A stretch of DNA of 7,453 nt from Dehalococcoidales bacterium (GCA_028712845.1 JAQTPO010000096.1:1-7453), one strand, 5' to 3'; positions 1 to 7,415 are shown, counted from the first letter of the stretch. Numbers and translations: made by a program. Notes: generated by a model from the sequence alone, not told the origin.

Positions 1-100
1 TACTCCATTAATAAAGGTGTTGCGGACTACTTTGGAAACCAATTTCGGATGTATTTTATCATATTCAGCCTATGCGCGAACATCGGGATCAATGTTGTCC
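1..100. other. non-coding tail after the PaaK-like gene
   Basis: The hundred bases downstream of the last stop hold no credible gene on either strand. A weak stem (AACAT at 79-83 with ATGTT at 92-96) and a tiny TTGG/CCAA stem near 40-50 are present, but neither is followed by a T-run on the minus strand. No convincing terminator is seen, so transcription may continue past the window edge. Confidence 0.5.
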
Positions 101-1390
101 TTACTCCCACTTTCGCTCGTCTGAAATCTTCTGGTAGCTCTCCGGCAGGGCGCCGGGTTTCAGAAATTCAATCTTATCAATCTTGACGCGGCAGACGCTC
201 TGGAATTTTTCATTCATGTCGTTCGTTAGTTTCTGCTGGTCGATGGTTTCATTTTTCAGTTCGGCTTTCAGCGTCAGTTCGTCACGCTGGTCGATGCGGG
301 TTACGACTAGCTGATAGCGTGAAACAGCGCTTAGACTTAAAATAGCCTCGTCTGCCTGCCGTGCCACCACGAACATCCCCCTTACTTTCACGGCGTCTCC
401 TGTTCTGCCCAGGATGCCGGTCAGGCGGTAAGAAGTGCGGCCGCAGGGACATTTATCCGTGTTTAATGATGACAGGTCGCCGGTGCCGAAGCGGATTAGA
501 CCCCACGTCTTATTATGAATGGGCGTTACCACTATTTCCCCGACTTCACCGGGTTTCAATTGATTGCCGGTCACCGGGTCGACAATTTCCAGCACATAAT
601 CGTCCATCAGGTGCAGTCCTGATTTCTGCGGGCATTCGTAAGCAATGGCGCCGCCCGGCTCCGTCACGGCGTAAGCCTGTCTGGTATCGATGCCGTAATC
701 CTCTTCCAGTGTTTTTCGCACGGAAGGCGAGAGCATTTCACCGGTAAACCAGGCGCGCTCCAGCGCAAAATCATTGCGGAAATTCAAGCCCATTTCCTCG
801 GCTTTTTTGATGATGGTCATCAGGAAAGACGGCGTCCCCACAAATCCGTTCACTTTCAGGTCGCGCATCGTTTGCAGTTGAATCTCGGTATTGCCGGTGC
901 CGGTCACTACCGGTGTTGCTCCGCAGTGTCGAAGGGCTTCGTGGAACAGCATCCCGGCAGGGGAGAGGTGGTAGGTAAATGTATTGAGGACGACATCGCC
1001 TTTTCGGAAACCCGCCGCCCAGAACGATTGGGCAAACCACTTGATTTTAGAGGAATGAAGCGGTTCGTAGATAGGTCCGGGGGAGATAAACACACGCTCG
1101 ATATTTTCCGGTTTGATTGTCAGAAAACCGCCGTAAGGCGGTTTTGTTTTTTGCAGTTCTATAAGGTCGGTTTTCCGGGTGATGGGTAGTCTTTCCAGGC
1201 TTTTAGTGCGGCGGATATCCGATGGCTTGACACGCGCTCTGTCCATTATTTCTCTGGCGGACGGCGCATGCTTGTAGGCATATTTGATTGCCCGTATCAG
1301 ATGGCTTTCAAGATATATATTTCTGGCATTGGCAGGTCTGCCTTCCAGGTCATCGAAGTAGATATCCTTCCGGTCTGTTTTTAAAGCCAT
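101..1390 (-). CDS. PaaK-like phenylacetate-CoA ligase family protein, atypical ATP loop
   Basis: A 429-residue member of the phenylacetate-CoA ligase branch of adenylate-forming enzymes, of usual length (about 430). Retained features are the A5-like QAYAVTEPGGAIAYEC (238-253), then GLHLMDDYVLEIVDP (258-272), GEVGEIVVTP (281-290), the A7-like RFGTGDL (300-306, Asp305), a CPCGRT cysteine motif (314-319), the hinge GRTGDAVKVRGMFV (328-341), and a C-terminal Lys421 in LPESYQK (415-421) where PaaK has its catalytic lysine. The odd feature is the ATP-loop position: canonical PaaK has SSGTTGxPT, whereas this protein reads FISPGPIYEP (101-110), keeping Ser, Gly and the last Pro but losing both Thr. 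It may still activate an aryl or other acid, or may have a changed reaction. ATG has AGAGG at 1399-1403, eight bases upstream, inside the livF coding end, with a 10-base overlap indicating coupled translation. It appears to be the last gene of the operon before a 100-base tail. Family is secure; activity and substrate are not, so no symbol is given. Confidence 0.85.
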   Translation of the reverse strand: MALKTDRKDIYFDDLEGRPANARNIYLESHLIRAIKYAYKHAPSAREIMDRARVKPSDIRRTKSLERLPITRKTDLIELQKTKPPYGGFLTIKPENIERVFISPGPIYEPLHSSKIKWFAQSFWAAGFRKGDVVLNTFTYHLSPAGMLFHEALRHCGATPVVTGTGNTEIQLQTMRDLKVNGFVGTPSFLMTIIKKAEEMGLNFRNDFALERAWFTGEMLSPSVRKTLEEDYGIDTRQAYAVTEPGGAIAYECPQKSGLHLMDDYVLEIVDPVTGNQLKPGEVGEIVVTPIHNKTWGLIRFGTGDLSSLNTDKCPCGRTSYRLTGILGRTGDAVKVRGMFVVARQADEAILSLSAVSRYQLVVTRIDQRDELTLKAELKNETIDQQKLTNDMNEKFQSVCRVKIDKIEFLKPGALPESYQKISDERKWE

Positions 1391-2172
1391 CGCTTCCGCC
1401 TCTTATAATGTTTTACTTCACGGTAGCTCTTCTTCGCGCCTACGGTGGACAAGCCCATATAGAACTCTTTGACATCTTCATTGTTTTTCAGAAAATCTGC
1501 CGTGCCGTCCAGCACAATTCTACCATTTTCCATCACGTAACCGTAGTGGGCAATAGACAGGGCTACCCTGACATTTTGTTCGACTAAGAGCACGGAGGTT
1601 TTAGATTCGGTATTGAACCGCTTGATGATATTGTAGATTTCCTCTACCAGCAATGGCGCCAGTCCCAGCGACGGCTCGTCCAGCATCATCAGTTTCGGTT
1701 TTGCCATCATTGCCCGCCCGATGACCAGCATCTGCTGTTCGCCGCCGGAGAGATAACCTGCCATATTATGGCGGAGGTCTTTTAAGCGCGGGAAATACCC
1801 GTAAACCATCTCCAGGTCTTGCTTGATGCCATTCTTGTCTTTACGATTAAAGGCGCCGACACGCAGGTTTTCCTCAGCCGTCAAATGCCCGAAAACATGC
1901 CTGCCTTCCAGCGCCTGGATAATGCCCAGTTTGCCAATCTTCTCCGCATTTTCTTTATCAATCCGCGTGCCGTTCCATTCGATATTGCCGTCGGTGACAT
2001 CTCCCTCCTCAATCTTTAACAAGCCGGAGATGGCTTTCAGCGTCGTGCTTTTGCCCGCGCCGTTAGCGCCGAGCAAAGCCACGATAATGCTGTCATCCAC
2101 TTTCAGAGAGACGCCGTGCAGTACACGTATGACGTTGAGGTAGGCAACCTCGATATTGTTCAGCTTTAACAT
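1381..2172 (-). CDS. livF: LivF-family ABC transporter ATPase
   Basis: A 263-residue cytoplasmic nucleotide-binding subunit that powers the LivH/LivM channel. Walker A is GANGAGKST at 35-43, the Q-loop Gln is Gln86 in GIIQALEGRHVF (83-94), the ABC signature is LSGGEQQ at 141-147, and Walker B is LMMLDEPSLGLAP at 161-173 with catalytic Glu166. The switch position reads LLVEQN (195-200), with Gln199 where most ABC ATPases have His; this is normal for LivF. The RHVFGHLTAEENL stretch (91-103) separates it from LivG, which has an extra insert. The C-terminus carries a basic extension from about 244 to 263 (KKSYREVKHYKRRKRWL), absent from short LivF proteins. The start is supported by AAAGGT at 2178-2183, five bases before ATG. 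The stop overlaps the next gene's start by 10 bases. A HAAT importer normally has a LivF-LivG pair; LivG is not in this window. Confidence 0.96.
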   Translation of the reverse strand: MLKLNNIEVAYLNVIRVLHGVSLKVDDSIIVALLGANGAGKSTTLKAISGLLKIEEGDVTDGNIEWNGTRIDKENAEKIGKLGIIQALEGRHVFGHLTAEENLRVGAFNRKDKNGIKQDLEMVYGYFPRLKDLRHNMAGYLSGGEQQMLVIGRAMMAKPKLMMLDEPSLGLAPLLVEEIYNIIKRFNTESKTSVLLVEQNVRVALSIAHYGYVMENGRIVLDGTADFLKNNEDVKEFYMGLSTVGAKKSYREVKHYKRRKRWL

Positions 2173-2186
2173 ATTTTACCTTTGGT

Positions 2187-2217
2187 AGGGAGGTTCCGCT
2201 TTCGGCGGAACCTCCCT
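2187..2217 (-). other. perfect 13-bp hairpin in the livK-livF gap
   Basis: AGGGAGGTTCCGC at 2187-2199 is exactly complementary to GCGGAACCTCCCT at 2205-2217, leaving a five-base loop (2200-2204). In the minus-strand transcript it starts 11 bases after the livK stop and ends 14 bases before the livF ATG. No run of U follows on the minus strand (next bases are ACCAAAGG), so it does not look like a standard intrinsic terminator. A stem placed just after a binding-protein gene is known in other importer operons (for example malE-malF) to protect the upstream mRNA from 3' exonucleases or cause partial termination, raising binding protein over the membrane parts. That role here is inference; the stem itself is seen directly. 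Confidence 0.75.
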
Positions 2218-2228
2218 CTGTTTGTGGT

Positions 2229-3470
2229 TTACTGGAAATTATACTCAATCTTGGGGGCTTCTATCCAGCCGGTGATGGGATTGATTTTTCCGCTTTCAAC
2301 TTTGAAGAGTCTCAAGGTAGTGGAAAGACGGTTATCTCCTGCTGTATAGTTGACAGTGCCATGAAGTCCGCCGGGGTCGAAGTTATTTAGTTTCTGGATG
2401 CCGTATTTCTCGATGTTTTCCGGCGTAAGCTTATCAACGCCGACGTTCTTGATTGCCAGCCGCAGAATTTCTGCCTGAATCAAGACCTCGGACCATGTGG
2501 TGATATAGTCTGTATTGCCCATGTCCTGCGGATGCTCTTTCTGGCAGTACTCGGTCATTTTTGCCATACCGGGTACATTATCGCCCCAACTGACGGTGGG
2601 GTAAACGCCATAGACGCCATCTGCGGCGCTGCCGGCGAATTCAGTTAACTTGCTGGTGAGAGCTGCGTGGCACAGTCCGACAGTTGTTGCGGGATACATT
2701 CCCAGTTCTACCATATTCTTCATGATAACTGCCGTAGGCGCAGGTGTGCTGGAGATATAAATGACATCGGGGTTCTTTGCCTTGACACGGGTCAGGCTTT
2801 CGATTTCGGAAATCGTGGTGGTGGCATGTTCTTCGGTGGCGACAATCTCGATGCCGAGAGCAGCCGCACCGGATTCAGCAGCCTGTTTGGCGCCGGCGCC
2901 GGTGGAGTTATTGAGCAGGAGCAATGCCATCTTGGGTTTGCCTGTTCCCTTCCAGAGGTTCTTCAAATAGTACTGAGCGAAAGCCGACCAGTCATCGCCG
3001 TAATCTGCCAGTTGTGCGTAGATATGCTTCGGGGGATTGGTCAACTCGGGCGAACTGAAGACGGCAATACCCGGAAAAGCGTTGCGGTTGGCGGTCTCCA
3101 TCGATGCTTTCATTGTAGTGGAATCATTGGTAGCAAAGAAGAGACACCCGGCGCCTATCAATTCGTTCAGGATAGTCACGGATTTGGCGGTATTATACTC
3201 ATTATCACGCCAGACAACCTCAACCTTGTGACCGGAGACGCCGCCGAGCTCATCATTGATGTACTTCCATGCATCCAGCATGCCGTCGCTCATGATGCGG
3301 CCCTTTTCACCTGCAGGACCGGTATAACAGAGACTAAGCCCTACTTTGATGGAAACCTCTTTTGTCTCGCCGCTGCTACAACCCGTTAAGAGCAGCGGTG
3401 TGGCGGCAATGATTAGCGCTAATAGTGTGAATAAGATTTTTTTAACCATTCCGTTGCGAACCATAAACAT
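2229..3470 (-). CDS. livK: LivK-type substrate-binding lipoprotein of ABC importer
   Basis: A 413-residue type I periplasmic-binding-fold protein that captures the solute outside the cytoplasmic membrane and delivers it to LivH/LivM. The N-terminus is a lipoprotein signal: basic residues (Arg5, Lys10, Lys11), a hydrophobic core at 12-28, then the lipobox LTGC with predicted lipidated Cys31. The mature part begins with IKVGLSLCYTGPAGEKGR (41-58), then the family pattern of a long helix, YINDELGGVSGHKVEVVWRD (70-89), and a second lobe from about 178 (PKMALLLLNNSTGAGAKQAA) through NPDVIYISSTP (233-243) and DGVYGVYPTVSW (284-295). Length is normal for the family. Its place between livM and livF is less common than a terminal position. 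A hairpin begins 11 bases after its stop. The ligand pocket cannot be decoded by eye: it may bind a branched-chain amino acid, but the flanking ligases make an organic or aromatic acid plausible. Confidence 0.92.
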   Translation of the reverse strand: MFMVRNGMVKKILFTLLALIIAATPLLLTGCSSGETKEVSIKVGLSLCYTGPAGEKGRIMSDGMLDAWKYINDELGGVSGHKVEVVWRDNEYNTAKSVTILNELIGAGCLFFATNDSTTMKASMETANRNAFPGIAVFSSPELTNPPKHIYAQLADYGDDWSAFAQYYLKNLWKGTGKPKMALLLLNNSTGAGAKQAAESGAAALGIEIVATEEHATTTISEIESLTRVKAKNPDVIYISSTPAPTAVIMKNMVELGMYPATTVGLCHAALTSKLTEFAGSAADGVYGVYPTVSWGDNVPGMAKMTEYCQKEHPQDMGNTDYITTWSEVLIQAEILRLAIKNVGVDKLTPENIEKYGIQKLNNFDPGGLHGTVNYTAGDNRLSTTLRLFKVESGKINPITGWIEAPKIEYNFQ

Positions 3471-3480
3471 TTTTCTCCTT
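3471..3480 (-). promoter_or_regulatory. strong Shine-Dalgarno for livK
   Basis: On the minus strand AAGGAG (3475-3480) sits four bases before the ATG at 3470. It is the closest match to the consensus among the start sites in this window. It favours Met1 over the in-frame Met3 and Met8; Met3 would have about ten bases of spacing and remains possible. It lies at the end of a 69-base AT-rich gap after livM, so livK translation can be independent of livM. High output is expected for a binding protein, which is usually needed in excess over its permeases. I could not identify a convincing -35/-10 pair in the gap. Confidence 0.7.
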
Positions 3481-3539
3481 TTAATTTTATTTAATGTTGC
3501 AGTGAAACGATAATTACACTAAGCTTCCCTCCATAAAGA

Positions 3540-4589
3540 CTAGTAAGAAAATGGCCAGAGCCGGTAAGATGCCTTGAAAATCTGCCAGCGGTGCGCCAGT
3601 CCTCTGGGTTCCAGAATCAAAAACAGGATGATTGCCAGACCGAAGACCATTGGTCCGAAACCGGTAGTAAAACCTGCCGGCAGCGAAAAGGTGTTTTCCA
3701 GCGTCGGCGCGATGAATTTAATTAGTTCCTGCAGGAAAATGATAAATATAGCCCCGAAAATCGGGCCGGTCGTCGTGCCCAGACCCCCGATGATAATCAT
3801 ACCGATATACAGGATGGAGTCTTTCATACTGAAAAACTCGGCGGTAATGGAACCGTACCAGTGCGCCATTAACGACCCGGCAATGCCTGCCAGGAAACAG
3901 CCGATGAAGAAAGCCAATAACTTGTAACGGAAAAGGTTGATGCCCATCACCTCGGCGGCGAGGTCGTTATCGCGGATGGCGACAAATGCCCTGCCGACTC
4001 TGGTGCGGGCTAGATTCTTGGCGGCAAAAATGACGATGATGACAATCGGCAGGAGAAGATAATAGAAATTTTTTTGCGTGCCGAACTCGATGCCCATAAT
4101 GCTTGCCACAGGCGCGGTAATACCAAGGAAGCCGCCGGTCATATTATCCCAGTGGTCGATAACCCAGAGGATGATAAACTGGGCGGCGATGGTGCTGATT
4201 GCCAGGTAAAAACCTTTGACCCGCAGGGAGGGGATACCGAAAAGCATGCCGACCAGACCGGAAATGACCCCGGCACAGAGTATTCCCACGAGAAACGGCT
4301 GGTCGTATTTGCCTGTCAAAATGGCTGAAGTATAAGCGCCTACTGCCATAAAACCGGCGTGTCCGATGGAGAGTTGCCCGCAGTAGCCTGTAAGAATATT
4401 CAAGCCGGTGATGGCAATGATGGTGATGCCAATCAGGTTGGCGATACTCAGCCAGCGCATGCCGCCGTAGATGGGGAGGGTGAGTAGCACGATGATAAGC
4501 GCTAATAACAAGAACCGTTGTGTTTTGGTGCGGAAGATTGCCATATCCTCCGCATAGTTGAAATTCCTTGTCCCGGCAGGTAAATTCAT
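3540..4589 (-). CDS. livM: LivM-family ABC transporter inner-membrane permease
   Basis: A 349-residue membrane protein, the second permease of the HAAT-type importer and partner of LivH. Family signatures are clear: GYCGQLSIGHAGFMAVGAYT at 68-87, GIPSLRVKGFYLAISTIA at 118-135, the ATPase-coupling loop ARTRVGRAFVAIRDNDLAAE at 194-213 followed by VMGIN, GGLGTTTGPIFGA at 258-270 and LEPRGLAHRW at 336-345. About eight to ten hydrophobic segments are visible, the first at 26-43. The chosen ATG has GAGAGGA at 4596-4602, six bases upstream, and follows the livH stop by one base, so translation is probably coupled. A second Met at residue 16 (codon 4542-4544) would also leave an intact first helix, but the GGAGG before it is only two bases from that ATG, so the upstream start is preferred. 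Length is within the family range and nothing is missing. Confidence 0.95.
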   Translation of the reverse strand: MNLPAGTRNFNYAEDMAIFRTKTQRFLLLALIIVLLTLPIYGGMRWLSIANLIGITIIAITGLNILTGYCGQLSIGHAGFMAVGAYTSAILTGKYDQPFLVGILCAGVISGLVGMLFGIPSLRVKGFYLAISTIAAQFIILWVIDHWDNMTGGFLGITAPVASIMGIEFGTQKNFYYLLLPIVIIVIFAAKNLARTRVGRAFVAIRDNDLAAEVMGINLFRYKLLAFFIGCFLAGIAGSLMAHWYGSITAEFFSMKDSILYIGMIIIGGLGTTTGPIFGAIFIIFLQELIKFIAPTLENTFSLPAGFTTGFGPMVFGLAIILFLILEPRGLAHRWQIFKASYRLWPFSY

Positions 4590-4590
4590 G

Positions 4591-5475
4591 CTAAATCCTC
4601 TCTATGCGCTCTTCGCCGAATAAACCGTAAGGCTTAATGAACATTACAATGATAATAATGATGAATGGGATGACATCTTTCACACCGGGCCATGTCAGCG
4701 GTGTCAGATAACCGCCGCCGAGATTTTCTGCCAGGCCGATGATGGGACCGGCAATCATAGCGCCCAGGAATGAGTCCAGTCCGCCCAGGATAACTACCGA
4801 AAAGGCTTTCAATCCGGTGTGCACCAGTCCGTAGGTGATACCGCCGATACTGGACATCAGGATGCCGCCGACTGCTGCCAGCACACAGGCAAACATCCAG
4901 GAGCGGGAGAAAATTTTCGTGACCGGGATGCCGCAAGCCTGTACCGCTTTCTGGTCGTCGGCGGTAGCGCGCATGGCAATGCCCATCTTGTTGTATTTAA
5001 AGTACAGGGATAGCCCCCCGAACATGAGCAATGAAATGACTGCCGCCCAGAGATATTCCTGAGACACGACCGCCGTCCCGATGTGGATTGGCGTCTGCGG
5101 GAAAAGTCGTGGTAAAGCGGCGACGCTTTGCGGCCAGATGAAACTGACCAGACCTTCCAGGAAAAAGCCCAGTCCCAGTGTAACCGTGATTAAAGATAGT
5201 ATCGGTTGGGCAATGAGCGGTCTTAAGATAATGCGTTCTATAATCCAGCCGAGAAGCAGCGATAATACGATGACAATCGGTAAGCCGAGCCACCACGGTA
5301 GTCCTGCGTCGGCGAGCATGCCGTAACTCATCCACGATGCGATGAGCACCAGTTGCCCCAGCGCCAGATTAGCCACGCCGCTGGATTTCCAGACCAGTAC
5401 GAAACCCAGCGCTATCAGTGCATATACCATGCCTACGGTGATGCCGGTCAGGACGAACTGGAGCAATTGTGCCAT
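4591..5475 (-). CDS. livH: LivH-family ABC transporter inner-membrane permease
   Basis: A 294-residue polytopic membrane protein of the branched-chain amino acid permease family, one of the two half-channels of a HAAT-type importer. It opens with a hydrophobic helix (about 7-29) followed by the typical SSGVANLALGQLVL stretch (31-44). Further membrane segments lie at roughly 60-78, 92-115, 141-158, 192-212, 222-247 and 268-282. The cytoplasmic coupling loop that docks onto the ATPase is at about 160-189 (KMGIAMRATADDQKA at 163-177). FSVVILGGLDSFLGAMIAGP (225-244) and the C-terminal KPYGLFGEER (281-290) are strong family signatures. Length matches the family. The start is set by AAGGA at 5484-5488, eight bases before ATG; the preceding gene's stop lies inside that spacer. 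livM starts one base after its TAG. It pairs with LivM; the transported solute is uncertain because family members carry amino acids, amides, urea or organic acids. Confidence 0.95.
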   Translation of the reverse strand: MAQLLQFVLTGITVGMVYALIALGFVLVWKSSGVANLALGQLVLIASWMSYGMLADAGLPWWLGLPIVIVLSLLLGWIIERIILRPLIAQPILSLITVTLGLGFFLEGLVSFIWPQSVAALPRLFPQTPIHIGTAVVSQEYLWAAVISLLMFGGLSLYFKYNKMGIAMRATADDQKAVQACGIPVTKIFSRSWMFACVLAAVGGILMSSIGGITYGLVHTGLKAFSVVILGGLDSFLGAMIAGPIIGLAENLGGGYLTPLTWPGVKDVIPFIIIIIVMFIKPYGLFGEERIERI

Positions 5476-5480
5476 TATTG

Positions 5481-7415
5481 TTATCCTTCTGTTACCGTTC
5501 TTATTTTAATACTGGTGCTGACATTGCCTTTGCGACCGTCCCTGTATGTCACCGGTGCATTTACCTGTATCTCATCTTTATTCTGGTAAACGGCGGTTAT
5601 CAAATCGAAATAGCGTGCTTCCATGAATTCACGGCGCAGTTTCCGGGTGCGGGTCAATTCCGCCTCATCGGCATCAAATTCCTTATGCATCAGGACGAAT
5701 TTATGAGTCCGGGACGATTCCGGCAGGTAGCTATTGACACGCCGGATGTCTTTCTGAATCAGGTCGGCGATTTCATCTTTTTGAGACAGGTCAACGAAGG
5801 TAGTGTAAGCTATGTGGTGTTTTTCTGCCCATTTCCCCACCATCGTGAAGTCGATATTGACGATGGCGGTAACGTAATCACGGTCTTTCCCGCCGATAAC
5901 CATCGCATCCTTGATATACGGGCTGAAGCGCAGCCTGCCTTCGATATATTGCGGGGCATATTTTATGCCCGACCGCAATTCGCCCATATGGTCCATACGG
6001 TCCAGGAAAATCAAATGCCCTTTTTCATTCACGTTCACGGCATCGCCGGTGTGGCACCAGCCGTCGATTAATACCTCGGCGGTCTTCTGCGGGTTATTAT
6101 GGTAGCCGCTGAACATCGAATCGCTTCTTACCAGAAGCTCGCCGGCACTGGTGATTCTGACCTCGGTGTTCACTGCCGGTCTGCCGACGCTCTCGAAATC
6201 GATTTCACCCTTGCCGTGAGAGGAAATAAGTCCGGCTTCGGTGCTGGCATAGTTCTGCCGTAATTCCACGCCGATGGCGTGAATCAGGCGGAAAGTATCC
6301 AGGCTGAGCACCGAGCTGCCCGTGACCGCAAACCTGACATTAATCAATCCTAATTTGTCCAGCAGCGGACGGAAAAGAAAATAGTAAGAGGGTATATAGA
6401 TAAGCCGCCAGAAAATATTCGGCTTTTTGTTTTTGAATTTATAATCGGCGATTTTATGCCCGGCAGGCAAGAAAAAATTGTAGCAGAATCGTTTGAGGGG
6501 ATGCGCATCGATCATCTTGACCTGAATTTCGCTGACCAGGCTTTCCCACTGTCGTGGTCCATAGATAACGAAGTTGGGTCCTATTTCCCGTGTGTCTTCC
6601 GCAATGGTCTCCGGCTCTTCCGGGAAATTCAGCACGGCGCCGGTCAGCAGGTGCGGGATGGTGGCGAAGTAGCTATCGCCCACCCATGCGGCGGGGAAGT
6701 TGGAAATCAGATTATCATCTGCTTTAATCGGATAACGGGCAATAAAACCCTGCGCGGTGCTGATGAGCGCTCTGTGGGACATTAAAGCGCCCTTGGGCAA
6801 GCCGGTAGTACCCGATGTGTAGTAGATGAAGGCAATGTCATCACCGTTGCCCCTGTCTATGTTTTGTTCGAAAAGGTCGGGATGGGTCTTTTCATATTCT
6901 GCGCCTAGTTTCATCACTTCTTTGAAACCAATCAGCATGGGGTCATCGTAGTTTTTCAAGCCTTTGGGGTCCCAGTAGATAATCTTTTTCAGCGCCGGCA
7001 AGTCCTGCTTGATTTCAAGGAACTTATCGGTCTGTTCCTGGTCATTGACAATGGCGAATTTAGCGCCCGAGTGGCTGGCAGTGTATTTCACCTCGGAGGG
7101 AATGGAATCGACGAAGATACCGGTGGTGATGCCGCCTGCCGCCTGTACGGCAAATTCACCCCAGAACCATTCCGGCTCGTTGTCACCGATGATGCAGGCG
7201 ACATCACCGCGCTCCAGACCCAGGCTGATCAGTCCCAGCGAGAACTGCCTGACAATTTCGTAGTACTTGCGCCAGGGATATTTCTGCCAGATGCCGAATC
7301 GCTTCATACACATCGCCGTTTCATCCGCCCACTGGTCGTAATTGCGGCTAATGAGTTTGGGGATGGTATCTACTATTTTCTTTTTTGCCTGTTCGATGTC
7401 TCTCTGGCTTGCCAT
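5481..7415 (-). CDS. FAA1/FadD-type long-chain acyl-CoA synthetase (AMP-binding)
   Basis: A 644-residue adenylate-forming enzyme predicted to join a carboxylic acid to CoA through an acyl-AMP intermediate, at the cost of ATP to AMP. Motifs occur in family order: the ATP-binding loop YYTSGTTGLPKG at residues 198-209; an A5 motif NYASTEAG at 388-395 (the usual YGxTE, with Ala for Gly); GWCHTGD at 452-458 with the ribose-contacting Asp458; the hinge LDRMDHMGEL at 471-480 followed by YAPQYIE at 486-492; and the C-terminal LTRTRKLRR at 587-595, where Lys592 is the likely catalytic lysine. The hydrophobic aromatic stretch at about 334-350 fits the membrane-contacting segment of FAA1-like enzymes. 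There is no signal peptide and length is normal. The start is supported by AAAGGA three bases upstream of ATG. It is the first complete gene of the operon and its TAA falls between the livH Shine-Dalgarno and livH start, suggesting coupled translation. Family assignment is firm; acid specificity (long-chain, branched or aromatic) cannot be read from sequence. Confidence 0.92.
   Translation of the reverse strand: MASQRDIEQAKKKIVDTIPKLISRNYDQWADETAMCMKRFGIWQKYPWRKYYEIVRQFSLGLISLGLERGDVACIIGDNEPEWFWGEFAVQAAGGITTGIFVDSIPSEVKYTASHSGAKFAIVNDQEQTDKFLEIKQDLPALKKIIYWDPKGLKNYDDPMLIGFKEVMKLGAEYEKTHPDLFEQNIDRGNGDDIAFIYYTSGTTGLPKGALMSHRALISTAQGFIARYPIKADDNLISNFPAAWVGDSYFATIPHLLTGAVLNFPEEPETIAEDTREIGPNFVIYGPRQWESLVSEIQVKMIDAHPLKRFCYNFFLPAGHKIADYKFKNKKPNIFWRLIYIPSYYFLFRPLLDKLGLINVRFAVTGSSVLSLDTFRLIHAIGVELRQNYASTEAGLISSHGKGEIDFESVGRPAVNTEVRITSAGELLVRSDSMFSGYHNNPQKTAEVLIDGWCHTGDAVNVNEKGHLIFLDRMDHMGELRSGIKYAPQYIEGRLRFSPYIKDAMVIGGKDRDYVTAIVNIDFTMVGKWAEKHHIAYTTFVDLSQKDEIADLIQKDIRRVNSYLPESSRTHKFVLMHKEFDADEAELTRTRKLRREFMEARYFDLITAVYQNKDEIQVNAPVTYRDGRKGNVSTSIKIRTVTEG

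Noticed and set aside
79..96. AACAT/ATGTT stem just after the PaaK-like stop as a terminator
   Set aside because: Only five or six pairs with a large loop, low GC in the stem and no following U-run on the minus strand.
2889..2902. GGCGCCGGCGCCGG palindromic repeat
   Set aside because: It lies inside livK and encodes Thr-Gly-Ala-Gly-Ala (189-194) with ordinary codons; no sign of a separate element.
2667..3389. Long plus-strand open frame (about 240 codons) opposite livK
   Set aside because: It is antisense to a clear lipoprotein binding protein, shows no recognisable domain, and has an unnatural Cys/Gly-rich composition; the frame is open by chance.
3492..3511. AGTG/CACT partial inverted repeat in the livM-livK gap as an operator or terminator
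   Set aside because: Four outer pairs, a mismatch and weak inner pairs; too poor to support a site.
5469..6071. Plus-strand open frame of about 200 codons opposite the acyl-CoA synthetase C-terminus and livH start
   Set aside because: No recognisable motif, and it is fully antisense to well-supported coding sequence; read as a shadow.
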